DNA of 48,345 bases from a bacterium (GCA_030698385.1 JAUYLZ010000036.1:1-48345); one strand, 5' to 3'; positions 7,726 through 15,472 are shown, numbered from the stretch's first letter. The notes: generated by a model from the letters alone, not told the origin. Program-made: numbers and translations.

Positions 7726-8238
7726 ATGAAAAAAATTATTTTAACTTTGGTATTAGTATTTTTCATAATTCCGGCGCTTAGTTTTGTTTTGGTAAGCGCG
7801 GTAAACGCTCAAGTAGGAACGCCGGGCGACGGCTCAGGGAATGTGCCGGTTAATAATATTTGTGTGAATACAAATGACTGCGAAAACGGTTTGAGCTGTG
7901 TGGTCAATGATACTGGCGTAAAAGTATGTTGTTCAACCGTCTGGGGCTGTATTGGCCAGCAGGGAGTACAAGACACAATCGGTCTGGGCAGTGAAGACCC
8001 GCGCGCGGTTGTCGCTAATGTTGTCAATGTTCTGCTCGGTTTCTTGGGTATTATCGCTGTCATATTAATTCTAACCGGCGGCTTCATGTGGATGACCGCG
8101 GCCGGCAATGATGATAAGATTTCCACATCCAAGTCAATTATGACTGCCGGTGTTATCGGTTTGGTCATTGTGCTCGCGTCATTTGGCATTGCCACCTTTG
8201 TTGTCAACGCCTTCTTGGGCGCGACCGGCGTAACTTAA
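7726..8238 (+). CDS. T4SS pilin-like protein 9, Cys-rich head, subfamily A
   Basis: 170 residues with SD AGGGAGA. The signal peptide ends SAVNAQ. The head has six cysteines and an inserted Gly/Pro-rich stretch (GTPGDGSGNVPVNN), ending CCSTVWGCIGQQG. GLGSEDPRAVVANVVNV and the two-helix tail follow. The last 25 residues are the same as in pilins 2 and 3 (VIGLVIVLASFGIATFVVNA), although those genes lie 3 kb away. Subfamily A is therefore split by the B and C blocks, so the array grew by more than simple neighbour duplication. Confidence 0.85.
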   Translation: MKKIILTLVLVFFIIPALSFVLVSAVNAQVGTPGDGSGNVPVNNICVNTNDCENGLSCVVNDTGVKVCCSTVWGCIGQQGVQDTIGLGSEDPRAVVANVVNVLLGFLGIIAVILILTGGFMWMTAAGNDDKISTSKSIMTAGVIGLVIVLASFGIATFVVNAFLGATGVT

Positions 8239-8265
8239 TAATTTATTAATTTTACTTATTTATTA

Positions 8266-8313
8266 CTCACGTAATTGTTATTATTCATATAGTGCTTTGA
8301 CGTGAGAGGAGGA
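8266..8313 (+). promoter_or_regulatory. Hairpin abutting the SD of pilin gene 10
   Basis: CTCACGT (8266-8272) pairs with ACGTGAG (8300-8306). The strong SD AGGAGGAGG begins directly after the stem (from 8307). The layout is the same as before genes 2 and 9, although the stem sequences differ. Confidence 0.45.
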
Positions 8314-8323
8314 GGTTATATTT

Positions 8324-8806
8324 ATGAAAAAAATTATAACTACCCTAGTATTGGTTTTCTTTATAGTGCCGCTTTTAAGCATTGCCTTAGCCGGTTCTGC
8401 TCAGGCGCAAATTGGCGTTGTTTGCACGGCCGATCCGACTGTCTGCGGCAATGACGAAAGTTGTGTCGCTAATCCTTCCGGAGCAGGCCGCGTCTGTTGC
8501 TCAACTGTCTGGGGTTGCTATGGCCAACAGGGCGTAGAGAATACTTTGGGGCTGGGAAATGAGGACCCGCGCGCGATTGCCGCTAACGTTATCAACGTTA
8601 TCTTGGGATTCTTAGGAATTATCGCGGTAATATTGATTCTAGCCGGCGGCTTTATGTGGATGACTGCGGCTGGAAATGAAGATAAGGTAACTAGCGCTAG
8701 GAATTTGATGGTTGCCGGCGCTTTCGGCTTAGTAATCGTCTTGGCATCATTTGGTATTGCTACCTTTGTTGTCAACGCTTTGCTCGGCGCGACTGGCGTA
8801 ACCTAG
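8324..8806 (+). CDS. T4SS pilin-like protein 10, Cys-rich head, subfamily A
   Basis: 160 residues with a very strong SD (AGGAGGAGG). The signal peptide (FFIVPLLSIALAGSAQAQ) and the six-cysteine head (CVANPSGAGRVCCSTVWGC) are nearly identical to pilins 1 and 2. GLGNEDPR and two helices around TAAGNEDKVTSARN follow. It probably has the same exported, disulfide-bonded head. It closes the group with variable heads; the next three genes are a different subfamily. Confidence 0.85.
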   Translation: MKKIITTLVLVFFIVPLLSIALAGSAQAQIGVVCTADPTVCGNDESCVANPSGAGRVCCSTVWGCYGQQGVENTLGLGNEDPRAIAANVINVILGFLGIIAVILILAGGFMWMTAAGNEDKVTSARNLMVAGAFGLVIVLASFGIATFVVNALLGATGVT

Positions 8807-8812
8807 AAAAAA

Positions 8813-8868
8813 ATCCGTTTATTGCTTGCCTCGGCGGTTGCCGGGGCAAGTTGTTAAGCGGATATTTT
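8813..8868 (+). promoter_or_regulatory. Long imperfect hairpin between pilin genes 10 and 11
   Basis: ATCCG..CTTGCC pairs with GGCAAG..CGGAT across a GC-richer core, followed by ATATTTTT just before the ATG of gene 11. It is terminator-like (GC stem, short T-run), so it may lower transcription into genes 11-13 or end the gene 10 message. Confidence 0.45.
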
Positions 8869-8869
8869 T

Positions 8870-9247
8870 ATGAAAAATTTTTACAAAAAAATTATTATTA
8901 TTCTGTTTTTGGCCGGAATCTTTTTTGGTATGGCGACGGTTGTCTTAGCGCAAAATACCGGGCTAGAAGAAACCGCCGGCGCCGCCGGACTGCTTGATAC
9001 CGGCATTGACAACTTACCGCAGTTAATCGGCACGGTGATTGGCGCGGCCTTGGCGCTGATTGGCGCGGTATTTTTATTGCTGATGCTCTATGGCGGTTTT
9101 ATCTGGATGCTGGCGCGCGGCAATGATCAGGAAGTGACCAGAGCAAAGAATATAATTATCTCGGCGATTTATGGCATTATTATAATTGTCGGCGCTTATG
9201 CCATTACTTACTATGTAATGCAGGCTCTGGGAGTAAGCGGTTCATAA
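8870..9247 (+). CDS. T4SS pilin-like protein 11, headless, subfamily D
   Basis: 125 residues. The signal peptide ends VVLAQN. A short linker follows, then two membrane helices separated by ARGNDQEVTRAK, ending AYAITYYVMQALG. It has the same overall plan as the rest of the array but no cysteine head, and carries GGFIWMLARGN where the others have GGFMWMTAAGN. It is closest in appearance to classical VirB2/TrbC-like pilins. No SD is present. With genes 12 and 13 it forms a tight block (25- and 0-base spacers). Confidence 0.8.
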   Translation: MKNFYKKIIIILFLAGIFFGMATVVLAQNTGLEETAGAAGLLDTGIDNLPQLIGTVIGAALALIGAVFLLLMLYGGFIWMLARGNDQEVTRAKNIIISAIYGIIIIVGAYAITYYVMQALGVSGS

Positions 9248-9272
9248 GGCGCGTAATTTTTTTAAAAAAAGT

Positions 9273-9653
9273 ATGAATAAATTCATTACCTATATTTTTA
9301 TTTCAGTATTATTATTATTCACTCTGACTTCATTTGCTTTGGCGCAGACGCCAAGAACTTTGCAGGGAGCTGGTAAAAATACGGAAGTTATCGCCCAAGA
9401 TTCCGGTCTTGACGGCATTGTAGATATTAATTCTATAATTGGCAAAGCGATAAATGGTTTTATTTCTTTAATTGGCGTGGTATTTCTAATTCTGATGATC
9501 TATGGCGGTTACCTCTGGATGACAGCGCGCGGCAATGAACAACAGGTGGAAAAATCACGCAGTTTGATAATCGCGGCCATTGTGGGTATTGTAATAGTGA
9601 TTGGAGCATACGCGATTACGTATTACGTCTTAAATATATTGTTAAACACTTAA
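9273..9653 (+). CDS. T4SS pilin-like protein 12, headless, subfamily D
   Basis: 126 residues. The signal peptide ends SFALAQT. A short polar segment (QGAGKNTEVIAQDSGLDG) leads to two helices around TARGNEQQVEKSRS, ending AYAITYYVLN. It is a close paralogue of genes 11 and 13. The stop TAA is followed with no gap by the ATG of gene 13, so the two are almost certainly translationally coupled. No SD is visible. The function as membrane pilin subunit is inferred from family. Confidence 0.8.
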   Translation: MNKFITYIFISVLLLFTLTSFALAQTPRTLQGAGKNTEVIAQDSGLDGIVDINSIIGKAINGFISLIGVVFLILMIYGGYLWMTARGNEQQVEKSRSLIIAAIVGIVIVIGAYAITYYVLNILLNT

Positions 9654-10130
9654 ATGATGATTGCTTTTAACAATTTCAGATTCAAGAGTTTTTTTTTAAT
9701 AATTACTTTTTTGTTTGCGCTAGTTGCTCCATATATTGTCTTCGCGCAAATACCCGGAGATGATCTTAGATCTACACAGAGCCCCAGTAGCGAAACGGAC
9801 CCACTGCAACGTGTACATATAATATCTCAGGGCACCTTTAATACGGATGTTGGCAGCAGCGGAATTGCGAATATAATAGCTAACGCGCTTAAAGGTTTTA
9901 CAGCTCTGCTTGGTATAGTTTTTCTTATTCTAATGCTATACGGCGGCTATTTGTGGATGAGCGCGCGCGGCAATGAACAGCAGGTGGAAAAAGCGCAGAG
10001 TTTGATTCGTAGCGCGGTGATTGGATTAATTATAATCATAGCCGCGTACGCGATTACTTATTTTGTGATTAGCTGGGTGACGGGAACCGGAGGCGGAGGC
10101 GGGGGTGGAAGTGGCGGACAAGCTCTATAA
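9654..10130 (+). CDS. T4SS pilin-like protein 13, Gly-rich tail, subfamily D
   Basis: 158 residues starting at the ATGATG that touches the previous stop. The signal peptide ends YIVFAQ, and a polar head of about 45 residues lacks cysteines. Two helices flank SARGNEQQVEKAQS, then AYAITYFVISWVTG. It ends in an unusual glycine run (GTGGGGGGGSGGQAL) absent from its paralogues. It is the last gene of the array; a two-way terminator follows at 10152-10176. Confidence 0.8.
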   Translation: MMIAFNNFRFKSFFLIITFLFALVAPYIVFAQIPGDDLRSTQSPSSETDPLQRVHIISQGTFNTDVGSSGIANIIANALKGFTALLGIVFLILMLYGGYLWMSARGNEQQVEKAQSLIRSAVIGLIIIIAAYAITYFVISWVTGTGGGGGGGSGGQAL

Positions 10131-10151
10131 ATTATTATTTTATAAAAAAAT

Positions 10152-10176
10152 AGGGAAGCTTTAAAAAAGCTTCCCT
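10152..10176. terminator. Two-way intrinsic terminator between pilin array and lipoprotein gene
   Basis: AGGGAAGCTT and AAGCTTCCCT form a perfect 10-bp stem with a 5-base loop. It has a run of A on the left and T-rich DNA on the right, so it can stop transcripts from both converging genes. Confidence 0.85.
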
Positions 10177-10188
10177 TAATTTTGGTTT

Positions 10189-10764
10189 TTAGTAACCGTA
10201 TATTCTGTACCCTCCATGGTAATTTTTTTGAGTTTGATCGTGCCAGTAATGCGGATCGAGAGTGACAAAAAATTCATCTGGCTTTTCACGGGGGTATACT
10301 TGATTGGAGTATTCAGATGTCCATTCAATCCAGTATTCCCCAACTTCAAGTTTAAATTCCCGGTATCCTTTCTCGGGCAGTAAAAAGTTCCATTTATATC
10401 CAAACATGTAACTATTCACACTGGTTACCGTAATATTTTTAGATCTTCGTGAATCATTAACAAAGATTACGGGAACCCCGCCAATAAGCCCATTAGTGCT
10501 GACAAGCTCATTGATTTTGATAGTTTCGGTTGATCCATTAATCTCTCCTAGAGCGTATTTATTACGAGCTAGTGCTCGTTCTCTGAGTAGTTGTTGATTA
10601 AGTTGTTGGGATTTAGAAAATTCCTGCTTGCTTTTGTTGTTTTCAACAATAGCGTTATTCGTGCTACCGTAGACGCTAGGACTTACCATATACGGTCCGA
10701 CAACGGCACAGTTATTCAAGCATGAAATAAGTACAATCGATAATACAGGTATTCTGGTATTCAT
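10189..10764 (-). CDS. Putative lipoprotein, unknown function
   Basis: 191 residues with a good SD (AAGGAG) before ATG 10764. The N-terminus is a short signal peptide with a lipobox-like LISC at residues 12-15, suggesting lipid anchoring; a second Cys lies at residue 19. The middle is Gln/Asn/Arg-rich and could be helical. The C-terminal half is rich in aromatic residues (MFGYKWNFLLPEKGYREFKLEVGE and similar) and looks like a small beta domain, ending in Tyr/Gly-rich NYHGGYRIYGY. I do not recognise the family. It faces the pilin array, so a cell-surface role is plausible but unproven. Confidence 0.6.
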   Translation of the reverse strand: MNTRIPVLSIVLISCLNNCAVVGPYMVSPSVYGSTNNAIVENNKSKQEFSKSQQLNQQLLRERALARNKYALGEINGSTETIKINELVSTNGLIGGVPVIFVNDSRRSKNITVTSVNSYMFGYKWNFLLPEKGYREFKLEVGEYWIEWTSEYSNQVYPREKPDEFFVTLDPHYWHDQTQKNYHGGYRIYGY

Positions 10765-10854
10765 GATAATTCTCCTTGTATTGATAGATTTTTATTTTTA
10801 ATGAAAAGATCATTATATTTTATATTATCACTTATTTTTAATTTTGTCAAGTTT

Positions 10855-11886
10855 TTAAAATGTCAAGTTACAATCAACAGTAATATTATTTTTCTTTTTT
10901 TCATACTGCTGATAAAAATAGCCGGCCGCGGCAATCATGGCTGCGTTATCTGTCGTATATTTCAGATGAGGCAGATGAAATGATACTGACGGTAGTTCAG
11001 TTTTGATTTTATTGCCAAGCTGTTTTCTTAGCTCCAGATTGGCCGCCACGCCGCCGGCGAGAATAACAGATTTTACTTTGTATTGCTCGGCGGCTTTTAG
11101 AGTTTTGAATATCAAAACGTCAATGACTGCTTGCTGAAATTCAGCGCAGTATTCCGAAAGGCGCTGTTGCCATTTTTTATCTTTTTGAACAGCATACAAG
11201 ACAGAGGTTTTTAAACCTGAGAAACTAAAGTCAAAATTTTTGTCATGCATCATTGGCCGCGGGAGTACAATTTTTGGAATTTGTGTTTTGGAACTTGTTA
11301 TCTTCGTTGCCGCAGTGGCAACGCTTGGCCCGCCGGGATAGCCAAGCTCTAGAGTTTTTGCGACCTTGTCAAAAGCCTCACCGGCCGCGTCATCGCGCGT
11401 CTGGCCGATTTTTTTAAAGTGATAATGGCCTTTCATCAAAATTAATTCGGTGTGGCCGCCGGAAACGATTAAAATTAGGGCGGGGAATTGTGGTAATTTT
11501 TTTTGTTCCAGCCAGGCGCTATAGATATGGCCGGCCATATGGTTGACGCCAATCAGCGGTTTTTGCCAAGCATAGGCCAATGCTTTGGCGCTTTCCAAAC
11601 CAACAATCAGAGCGGGGATAAGACCCGGTCCGCGAGTGACGGCTAGCGCTTTTACCCCCGGGTCGCTTTTTCTTGGGGAGAGGGGAGCGAGAGCTTGCTC
11701 AATGACCGGCAGAATGTTTTTTATATGGTCGCGCGCGGCGACTTCCGGAACGACGCCGCCGTATTTTCTATGAATATTAATCTGCGAAGACACGACATTA
11801 GAGACGACTTTTATTGAGTCGCCTTTGGCTTCAATTATGCTGGCCGCGGTTTCATCACAGCTGGTTTCAATTCCTAAAATTTTCAT
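10855..11886 (-). CDS. tsaD: tRNA N6-threonylcarbamoyladenosine transferase TsaD
   Basis: 343 residues from ATG 11886 (MKILGIETSCDETA); an upstream in-frame extension is only repeat DNA. TsaD (Gcp/Kae1 family) transfers the threonylcarbamoyl group to A37 of ANN-decoding tRNAs, acting with TsaB and TsaE in the cytoplasm. Visible hallmarks are the N-terminal ASKHA nucleotide-binding motif GIETSCDET, the metal-binding HMAGH near residue 114, SGGHTELILM, and the C-terminal GGVAANLELR and TDNAAMIA. The length is normal for the family. It is last in the rpsP-khpA-trmD-tsaD series but separated from trmD by a repeat-filled spacer, and it has no SD. Confidence 0.95.
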   Translation of the reverse strand: MKILGIETSCDETAASIIEAKGDSIKVVSNVVSSQINIHRKYGGVVPEVAARDHIKNILPVIEQALAPLSPRKSDPGVKALAVTRGPGLIPALIVGLESAKALAYAWQKPLIGVNHMAGHIYSAWLEQKKLPQFPALILIVSGGHTELILMKGHYHFKKIGQTRDDAAGEAFDKVAKTLELGYPGGPSVATAATKITSSKTQIPKIVLPRPMMHDKNFDFSFSGLKTSVLYAVQKDKKWQQRLSEYCAEFQQAVIDVLIFKTLKAAEQYKVKSVILAGGVAANLELRKQLGNKIKTELPSVSFHLPHLKYTTDNAAMIAAAGYFYQQYEKKKNNITVDCNLTF

Positions 11887-11889
11887 AAG

Positions 11890-12005
11890 ATGAAAATTAA
11901 GCTCCAGACTCCAATCCCGCCGTGGCGGGACAAGCTCCAAATTTTAATATTTGAAATTTGTGGTTTGGAGTTTGTTTGGAGCTTGAAGTTTGTAATTTGG
12001 AGCTT
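11890..12005. repeat. AGCTCCAAAT-type repeats with CCCGCC palindrome
   Basis: The tsaD-trmD spacer contains several AAGCTCCA/TTTGGAGCTT units around a palindrome ATCCCGCCGTGGCGGGA. A 30-base stretch here (about 11909-11938) occurs as an exact reverse complement inside trmD (about 12509-12538). Similar TTTGGAGCTTGTT units occur at 28188-28342. Confidence 0.75.
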
Positions 12006-12012
12006 AAAATTA

Positions 12013-12756
12013 CTACTTTTTACTTCTTACTTTAAGCTTTTTGCTTCTACTCTTTCTCCATTCTTCAATTTTTTTATGATTGCCTGAGAGAAGTATTTTG
12101 GGGACTTTGCAGTTTTTTCCCTTAATTTTTAAAACCTCTGGACGTGTGTAGTGCGGGTATTCAAGTTCTCCTACTACTGAATGTGATTCTTCAATAATAG
12201 AATTTTTATTGCCAAGCGCTCCGGGGAGCAGGCGAGTGATGGAGTCAATCATTACCATCGCGGCTAATTCGCCGCCGGTTAAAACATAGTCGCCGATTGA
12301 GACCTCCGCGTTGATTAGTTTTTTTACCCTTTCATCAACGCCTTCATAGTGCCCGCAGATAAAGGTAATGCTATTAAGTTTTGCATAGCGTTTTGCGAGT
12401 TGCTGATCCCATTTTTTGCCCTTGGCTGATAGTAATATGACCTTTGACCTTCCTGCCTTGCCGGCAGGCAGGTGACCTTTGATTTTTGACCCTAAGGCGG
12501 GGAGTTTGGAGCTTGTCCCGCCACGGCGGGATTGGAGCTTGTGCAAAGCTTTGCAGATTGGTTCCGCCATCAGCACCATACCGGCGCCGCCGCCATATGG
12601 CCGATCATCCACGGTATTGTGCTTATCACTAGCAAAGTCCCGCAGATTAATAGTGTTTATTTTTATAATTTTGTTCTTAATCGCGCGTTTAACAATGCTC
12701 TCGTTTAAGTACGAGTTTAGAATATCAGGAAAAATTGTGATGATATTAAATGTCAT
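12013..12756 (-). CDS. trmD: tRNA (guanine37-N1)-methyltransferase TrmD with palindrome-derived insertion
   Basis: 247 residues. TrmD is the SPOUT methyltransferase that makes m1G37 in tRNAs, preventing +1 frameshifts. It shows MTFNIITIFPDIL at the N-terminus, RPYGGGAGMVL, FICGHYEGVDERV, and the knot motif GDYVLTGGELAAMVMIDSI. Between the conserved AEPICKALHKL and SKVILLSAKGKK it carries about 30 extra residues (including SRRGGTSSKLPALG and LPAGKAGR), encoded by two palindromic repeats inserted in frame. The site is a surface-exposed linker in known structures, so activity is probably kept. There is no SD at the start. Confidence 0.95.
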   Translation of the reverse strand: MTFNIITIFPDILNSYLNESIVKRAIKNKIIKINTINLRDFASDKHNTVDDRPYGGGAGMVLMAEPICKALHKLQSRRGGTSSKLPALGSKIKGHLPAGKAGRSKVILLSAKGKKWDQQLAKRYAKLNSITFICGHYEGVDERVKKLINAEVSIGDYVLTGGELAAMVMIDSITRLLPGALGNKNSIIEESHSVVGELEYPHYTRPEVLKIKGKNCKVPKILLSGNHKKIEEWRKSRSKKLKVRSKK

Positions 12757-12794
12757 TTTTTTATTATTGTAACATATATTCTAACATAAGTACC

Positions 12795-12822
12795 AAAAAA
12801 ACCACGCTTAGTGTGGTTTTTT
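12795..12822 (-). terminator. Intrinsic terminator between khpA and trmD
   Basis: AAAAAACCAC and GTGTGGTTTTTT form an A/T-flanked stem with a 4-5 base loop. It can act in the minus direction after khpA, implying partial or separate transcription of trmD. Confidence 0.7.
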
Positions 12823-12869
12823 GGTTTTAAAGTTTAATGTTTGCCAGCCTCGTATGAGGTCTGGGAGTA

Positions 12870-13187
12870 TTAGATCTTCAAATCATCAACTGCTTCAGTT
12901 GAAATTTCATCTCTTTTTATCGCTGAATGTCTGGTACTGCCTTCTGGTTCAACGATTTTCAAGTTAACGCGAGCGTTATTTTTAGCGCCGACAATCTTCA
13001 GTAAAGTGCGGATTGCCTTGGCAGTTTGACCACTGCGGCCGATTACATAACCCATATCCTGCGGGTTAATTTTGAGCGTTAACAAAACACCCATTTCATC
13101 AACTGTGCGCTCTGCAATCACATCTTCAGGATGAGCTACAATAGCTTTCACAATTAATTCTAGGAACTCTTTATCAGATGTCTCCAT
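12870..13187 (-). CDS. khpA: KH-domain RNA-binding protein KhpA (YlqC family)
   Basis: 105 residues, slightly longer than typical KhpA. The KH domain is clear: GYVIGRSGQTAKAIRTLLK carries the GxxG RNA-binding loop (GRSG), preceded by the VKAIVAHPEDV segment usual for the family. In other bacteria KhpA, often with KhpB, binds many RNAs and affects cell division and envelope synthesis. The place between rpsP and trmD is the conserved one; rimM, usually next to trmD, is absent. A weak SD (AGAGGATC) precedes the ATG. The C-terminal tail (STRHSAIKRDEISTEAVDD) is specific to this protein. Confidence 0.9.
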   Translation of the reverse strand: METSDKEFLELIVKAIVAHPEDVIAERTVDEMGVLLTLKINPQDMGYVIGRSGQTAKAIRTLLKIVGAKNNARVNLKIVEPEGSTRHSAIKRDEISTEAVDDLKI

Positions 13188-13213
13188 ATCTTTAGATCCT
13201 CTTACTCATATGC

Positions 13214-13239
13214 AATTCCGTTCCGAGTGCTCGGAATGG
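13214..13239 (-). promoter_or_regulatory. 12-bp hairpin in the rpsP-khpA spacer
   Basis: TTCCGTTCCGAG and CTCGGAATGGAA pair with one wobble around a 2-base loop. No U-run follows on either strand. A processing or stability element in the rpsP-khpA message is possible. Confidence 0.45.
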
Positions 13240-13373
13240 AAGGTAACAAGAGTAAAATTATTAAATAAACAATACTAATGTTTTAGTATATTATGCTATG
13301 ATTATAACATATATAAAAAATTTGTCAATAGTTAGGAATAAATTTATACTAATATTAATAAAAACTTAACTAT

Positions 13374-13835
13374 TTATTCCTTAACTTTCTCTTCCTTTTT
13401 TTTATCTTCTGTTGGCGCTGGCGCAGTTTTTTCTTCGGCCGCGCTGGCCGGTTTTTTTTCTTCCGCCTCAGTTTTAGACAAGACTGTTTTTTCCTCTACT
13501 GGTTTTTCTGTTGGTTTTTCAGCTTCTTTCTTCTCAGCATTTTTTTTAGCTAATTTTACTTTATTTTTTTTGCTAATTTTACTTGATTTTTTCTTTTTTC
13601 CTTCAATAATTTTATTAGAAATCAATAAATTATTAACTGTTGCTGATGCTTGCGCTCCTTGGGAAATCCAGTATTTAACGCGTTCGCTTTTAATTTCAGC
13701 GGCTTTTGTTCTAGGATTGTAATGACCTAATATTTCCAGGGATTTACCGTACATATCACGGGCTTTTTCTGATACTATCAAACGATAGTAAGGCTGTTTT
13801 TTCTTGCCAATTCTGGCTAGTCTTATCATTAACAT
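13374..13835 (-). CDS. rpsP: 30S ribosomal protein bS16 with charged C-terminal extension
   Basis: 153 residues from ATG 13835 (MLMIRLARIGKKKQPYYRL); a second ATG at 13829 is possible. bS16 binds 16S rRNA early in 30S assembly. The normal domain spans about 80 residues (LARIGKKKQP, LGHYNPRTK, RVKYWISQGAQ, VNNLL). After it comes a roughly 75-residue low-complexity tail rich in Lys, Glu, Ala and Pro, as in several CPR ribosomal proteins; its role is unknown. There is no SD. First gene of its cluster; a promoter candidate lies at 13904-13931. Confidence 0.95.
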   Translation of the reverse strand: MLMIRLARIGKKKQPYYRLIVSEKARDMYGKSLEILGHYNPRTKAAEIKSERVKYWISQGAQASATVNNLLISNKIIEGKKKKSSKISKKNKVKLAKKNAEKKEAEKPTEKPVEEKTVLSKTEAEEKKPASAAEEKTAPAPTEDKKKEEKVKE

Positions 13836-13903
13836 AGCTGTAATAATGTAAAAAATAATATTTATATAAGCATCTATAAATGCATAGATATATGTGTATC
13901 TCA

Positions 13904-13931
13904 AGTTTAGCTTATTTTTTTAATATGTCAA
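13904..13931 (-). promoter_or_regulatory. Candidate rpsP promoter
   Basis: On the minus strand TTGACA (13931-13926), a 16-base spacer, then TAAACT (13909-13904). It lies about 70 bases before the rpsP start. Confidence 0.5.
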
Positions 13932-13946
13932 GTCCGCATACAGTTG

Positions 13947-13973
13947 TTGACATTGTATGGTAATTAGTATAAT
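13947..13973 (+). promoter_or_regulatory. Candidate promoter of the S1 gene
   Basis: TTGACA (13947-13952) and TATAAT (13968-13973) are perfect hexamers with a short 15-base spacer; TTGTTG at 13944 would give 18. A leader of about 130 bases follows, with a small hairpin CTTCTGA..TCAGAAG before the start. Confidence 0.55.
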
Positions 13974-14109
13974 CTATAGATGTTAATAATTTTGCCCATA
14001 ATTTATTTAATCTTCTGATTACTAGGGCGTCAGAAGAACTCGCATTTTTATGTATCTAAAAAATTAAAGCGGGTTTAGGATTATTTTTTTATTGAAAAAA
14101 TAAAATTAT

Positions 14110-15411
14110 ATGACTACAGAATTAAAACAAAGTTTAACTAACGACAAAAATTCAGCAGTTGCGGTTAAGGTTGATAACAGTGATTTTGAAAAATTAATTA
14201 CCGATTTCAAAGTAAATCCGCCAAAGGTCGGAGATATTGTCAAAGGCACGGTGATATCAGCGTCCAAATCAGCGGTAAAGCTTGATGTTGACGGAATCAT
14301 GGTTGGTATTGTGCGCGGCCGCGAACTTTATCGCGAAGCTCCTGAATATGCTAGTTTGAAAGTTGGCGATGAAGTCGAAGCGACCGTTATTGACGTGGAG
14401 AACGAAAATGGCGAGTTGGAATTATCATTTAGCTATGCTGGACATCAAAAGGCCTGGGAAACTCTGAATAATTCTTTTGAAAAAGGCGAAGTTATCTCAG
14501 TGAAAATAAAAGAAGCCAACAAAGGCGGTTTGATAGTATCATATGGACAGATAGTCGGTTTTTTGCCGGTATCACAGCTATCGCCGGAGAATTATCCGCG
14601 CGTATCCGGAGGAGATAAGGCAAAGATTCTGGAAAAATTAAGAAGTTTTATAAATAAAGATATTGATGTAAAAATAATGGATCTTTCCGAAAAAGAAGAT
14701 AAGCTCATTGTCTCGGAAAAGATGTCATGGAGCGAGAAGCAAAAAGACGTGATTGCTGAATACAAGCCGGGGTCGGTAGTGGAAGGGACAATTACAGCGA
14801 TCACCAGCTTTGGAGCATTTATCAGCTTCGGTCAGAATTTGGAAGGTTTGATACATATTTCAGAGCTTGCCTGGCAGCGCATTGAGAATCCGGCTGACAT
14901 TGTAAAAATCGGCGACAAAATAAAAGCCGAAATTATCAATATTGACGGCGCCAAGATATTCCTTTCCGCCAAGAAACTCATCAAAGATCCGTGGCAGGAT
15001 GTGAAGAAGAAGTACAAGCTAAATGACAAGGTTAGTGGTTTGGTGTTGAAGATTAATCCCTTTGGATTGTTTGTAAAACTAGATAATGATATTCACGCGT
15101 TGGCTCACATCTCAACTCTGCCAAAAAGCGAAGGCCAGTCGTTGGCAGACAGCTTTAAAGTCGGGCAATCATATGATTTTTTTGTCATCTCAATGGAGCC
15201 GGATAAGCATCGGTTGGGTTTGAGCACAAAACCGCTGGAGGCTAAGGAACCTGTCAAAGCAGAGAAAAAAGATACAGAAGAAAAAAACATTGATGATCAA
15301 AAAACTGCCGAATCAAAAAAAGAAGCGAAGACAAAAAAAGTCAAAGTAAAGAACACGGAAAAAGCAGAAGAGGAAAAAGAGGAAGAAGTTGAGAAGAAAA
15401 ATAACCAATAA
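14110..15411 (+). CDS. rpsA: Ribosomal protein bS1-like, four S1 domains
   Basis: 433 residues. Four S1/OB-fold RNA-binding domains begin near residues 41 (GDIVKGTVISASKSAVKL), 127 (GEVISVKIKEANKGGLIV), 220 (GSVVEGTITAITSFGAFI) and 306 (NDKVSGLVLKINPFGLFV). Each carries the typical Gly/Phe pattern and xxGxIHIS-like end. bS1 holds mRNA on the 30S subunit and helps initiation on messages without strong SDs, which fits the SD-poor housekeeping genes around it. The last 60 residues are a Lys/Glu-rich tail. Four domains is shorter than the six of E. coli, but usual in many phyla. No SD at its own start. Confidence 0.9.
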   Translation: MTTELKQSLTNDKNSAVAVKVDNSDFEKLITDFKVNPPKVGDIVKGTVISASKSAVKLDVDGIMVGIVRGRELYREAPEYASLKVGDEVEATVIDVENENGELELSFSYAGHQKAWETLNNSFEKGEVISVKIKEANKGGLIVSYGQIVGFLPVSQLSPENYPRVSGGDKAKILEKLRSFINKDIDVKIMDLSEKEDKLIVSEKMSWSEKQKDVIAEYKPGSVVEGTITAITSFGAFISFGQNLEGLIHISELAWQRIENPADIVKIGDKIKAEIINIDGAKIFLSAKKLIKDPWQDVKKKYKLNDKVSGLVLKINPFGLFVKLDNDIHALAHISTLPKSEGQSLADSFKVGQSYDFFVISMEPDKHRLGLSTKPLEAKEPVKAEKKDTEEKNIDDQKTAESKKEAKTKKVKVKNTEKAEEEKEEEVEKKNNQ

Positions 15412-15436
15412 TACAAAAAAGATAGTTTAAGCGAAA

Positions 15437-15472
15437 ATAATCAAGGTCTTTCATAAAACCTTGATTATTTTT
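15437..15472 (+). terminator. Intrinsic terminator after the S1 gene
   Basis: AATCAAGGT and ACCTTGATT form a perfect 9-bp stem with a 10-base loop, followed by ATTTTTC. Confidence 0.8.

Noticed and set aside
10801..10983. 60-codon plus-strand frame over the end of tsaD
   Set aside because: Overlaps the secure tsaD gene on the other strand and has no SD.
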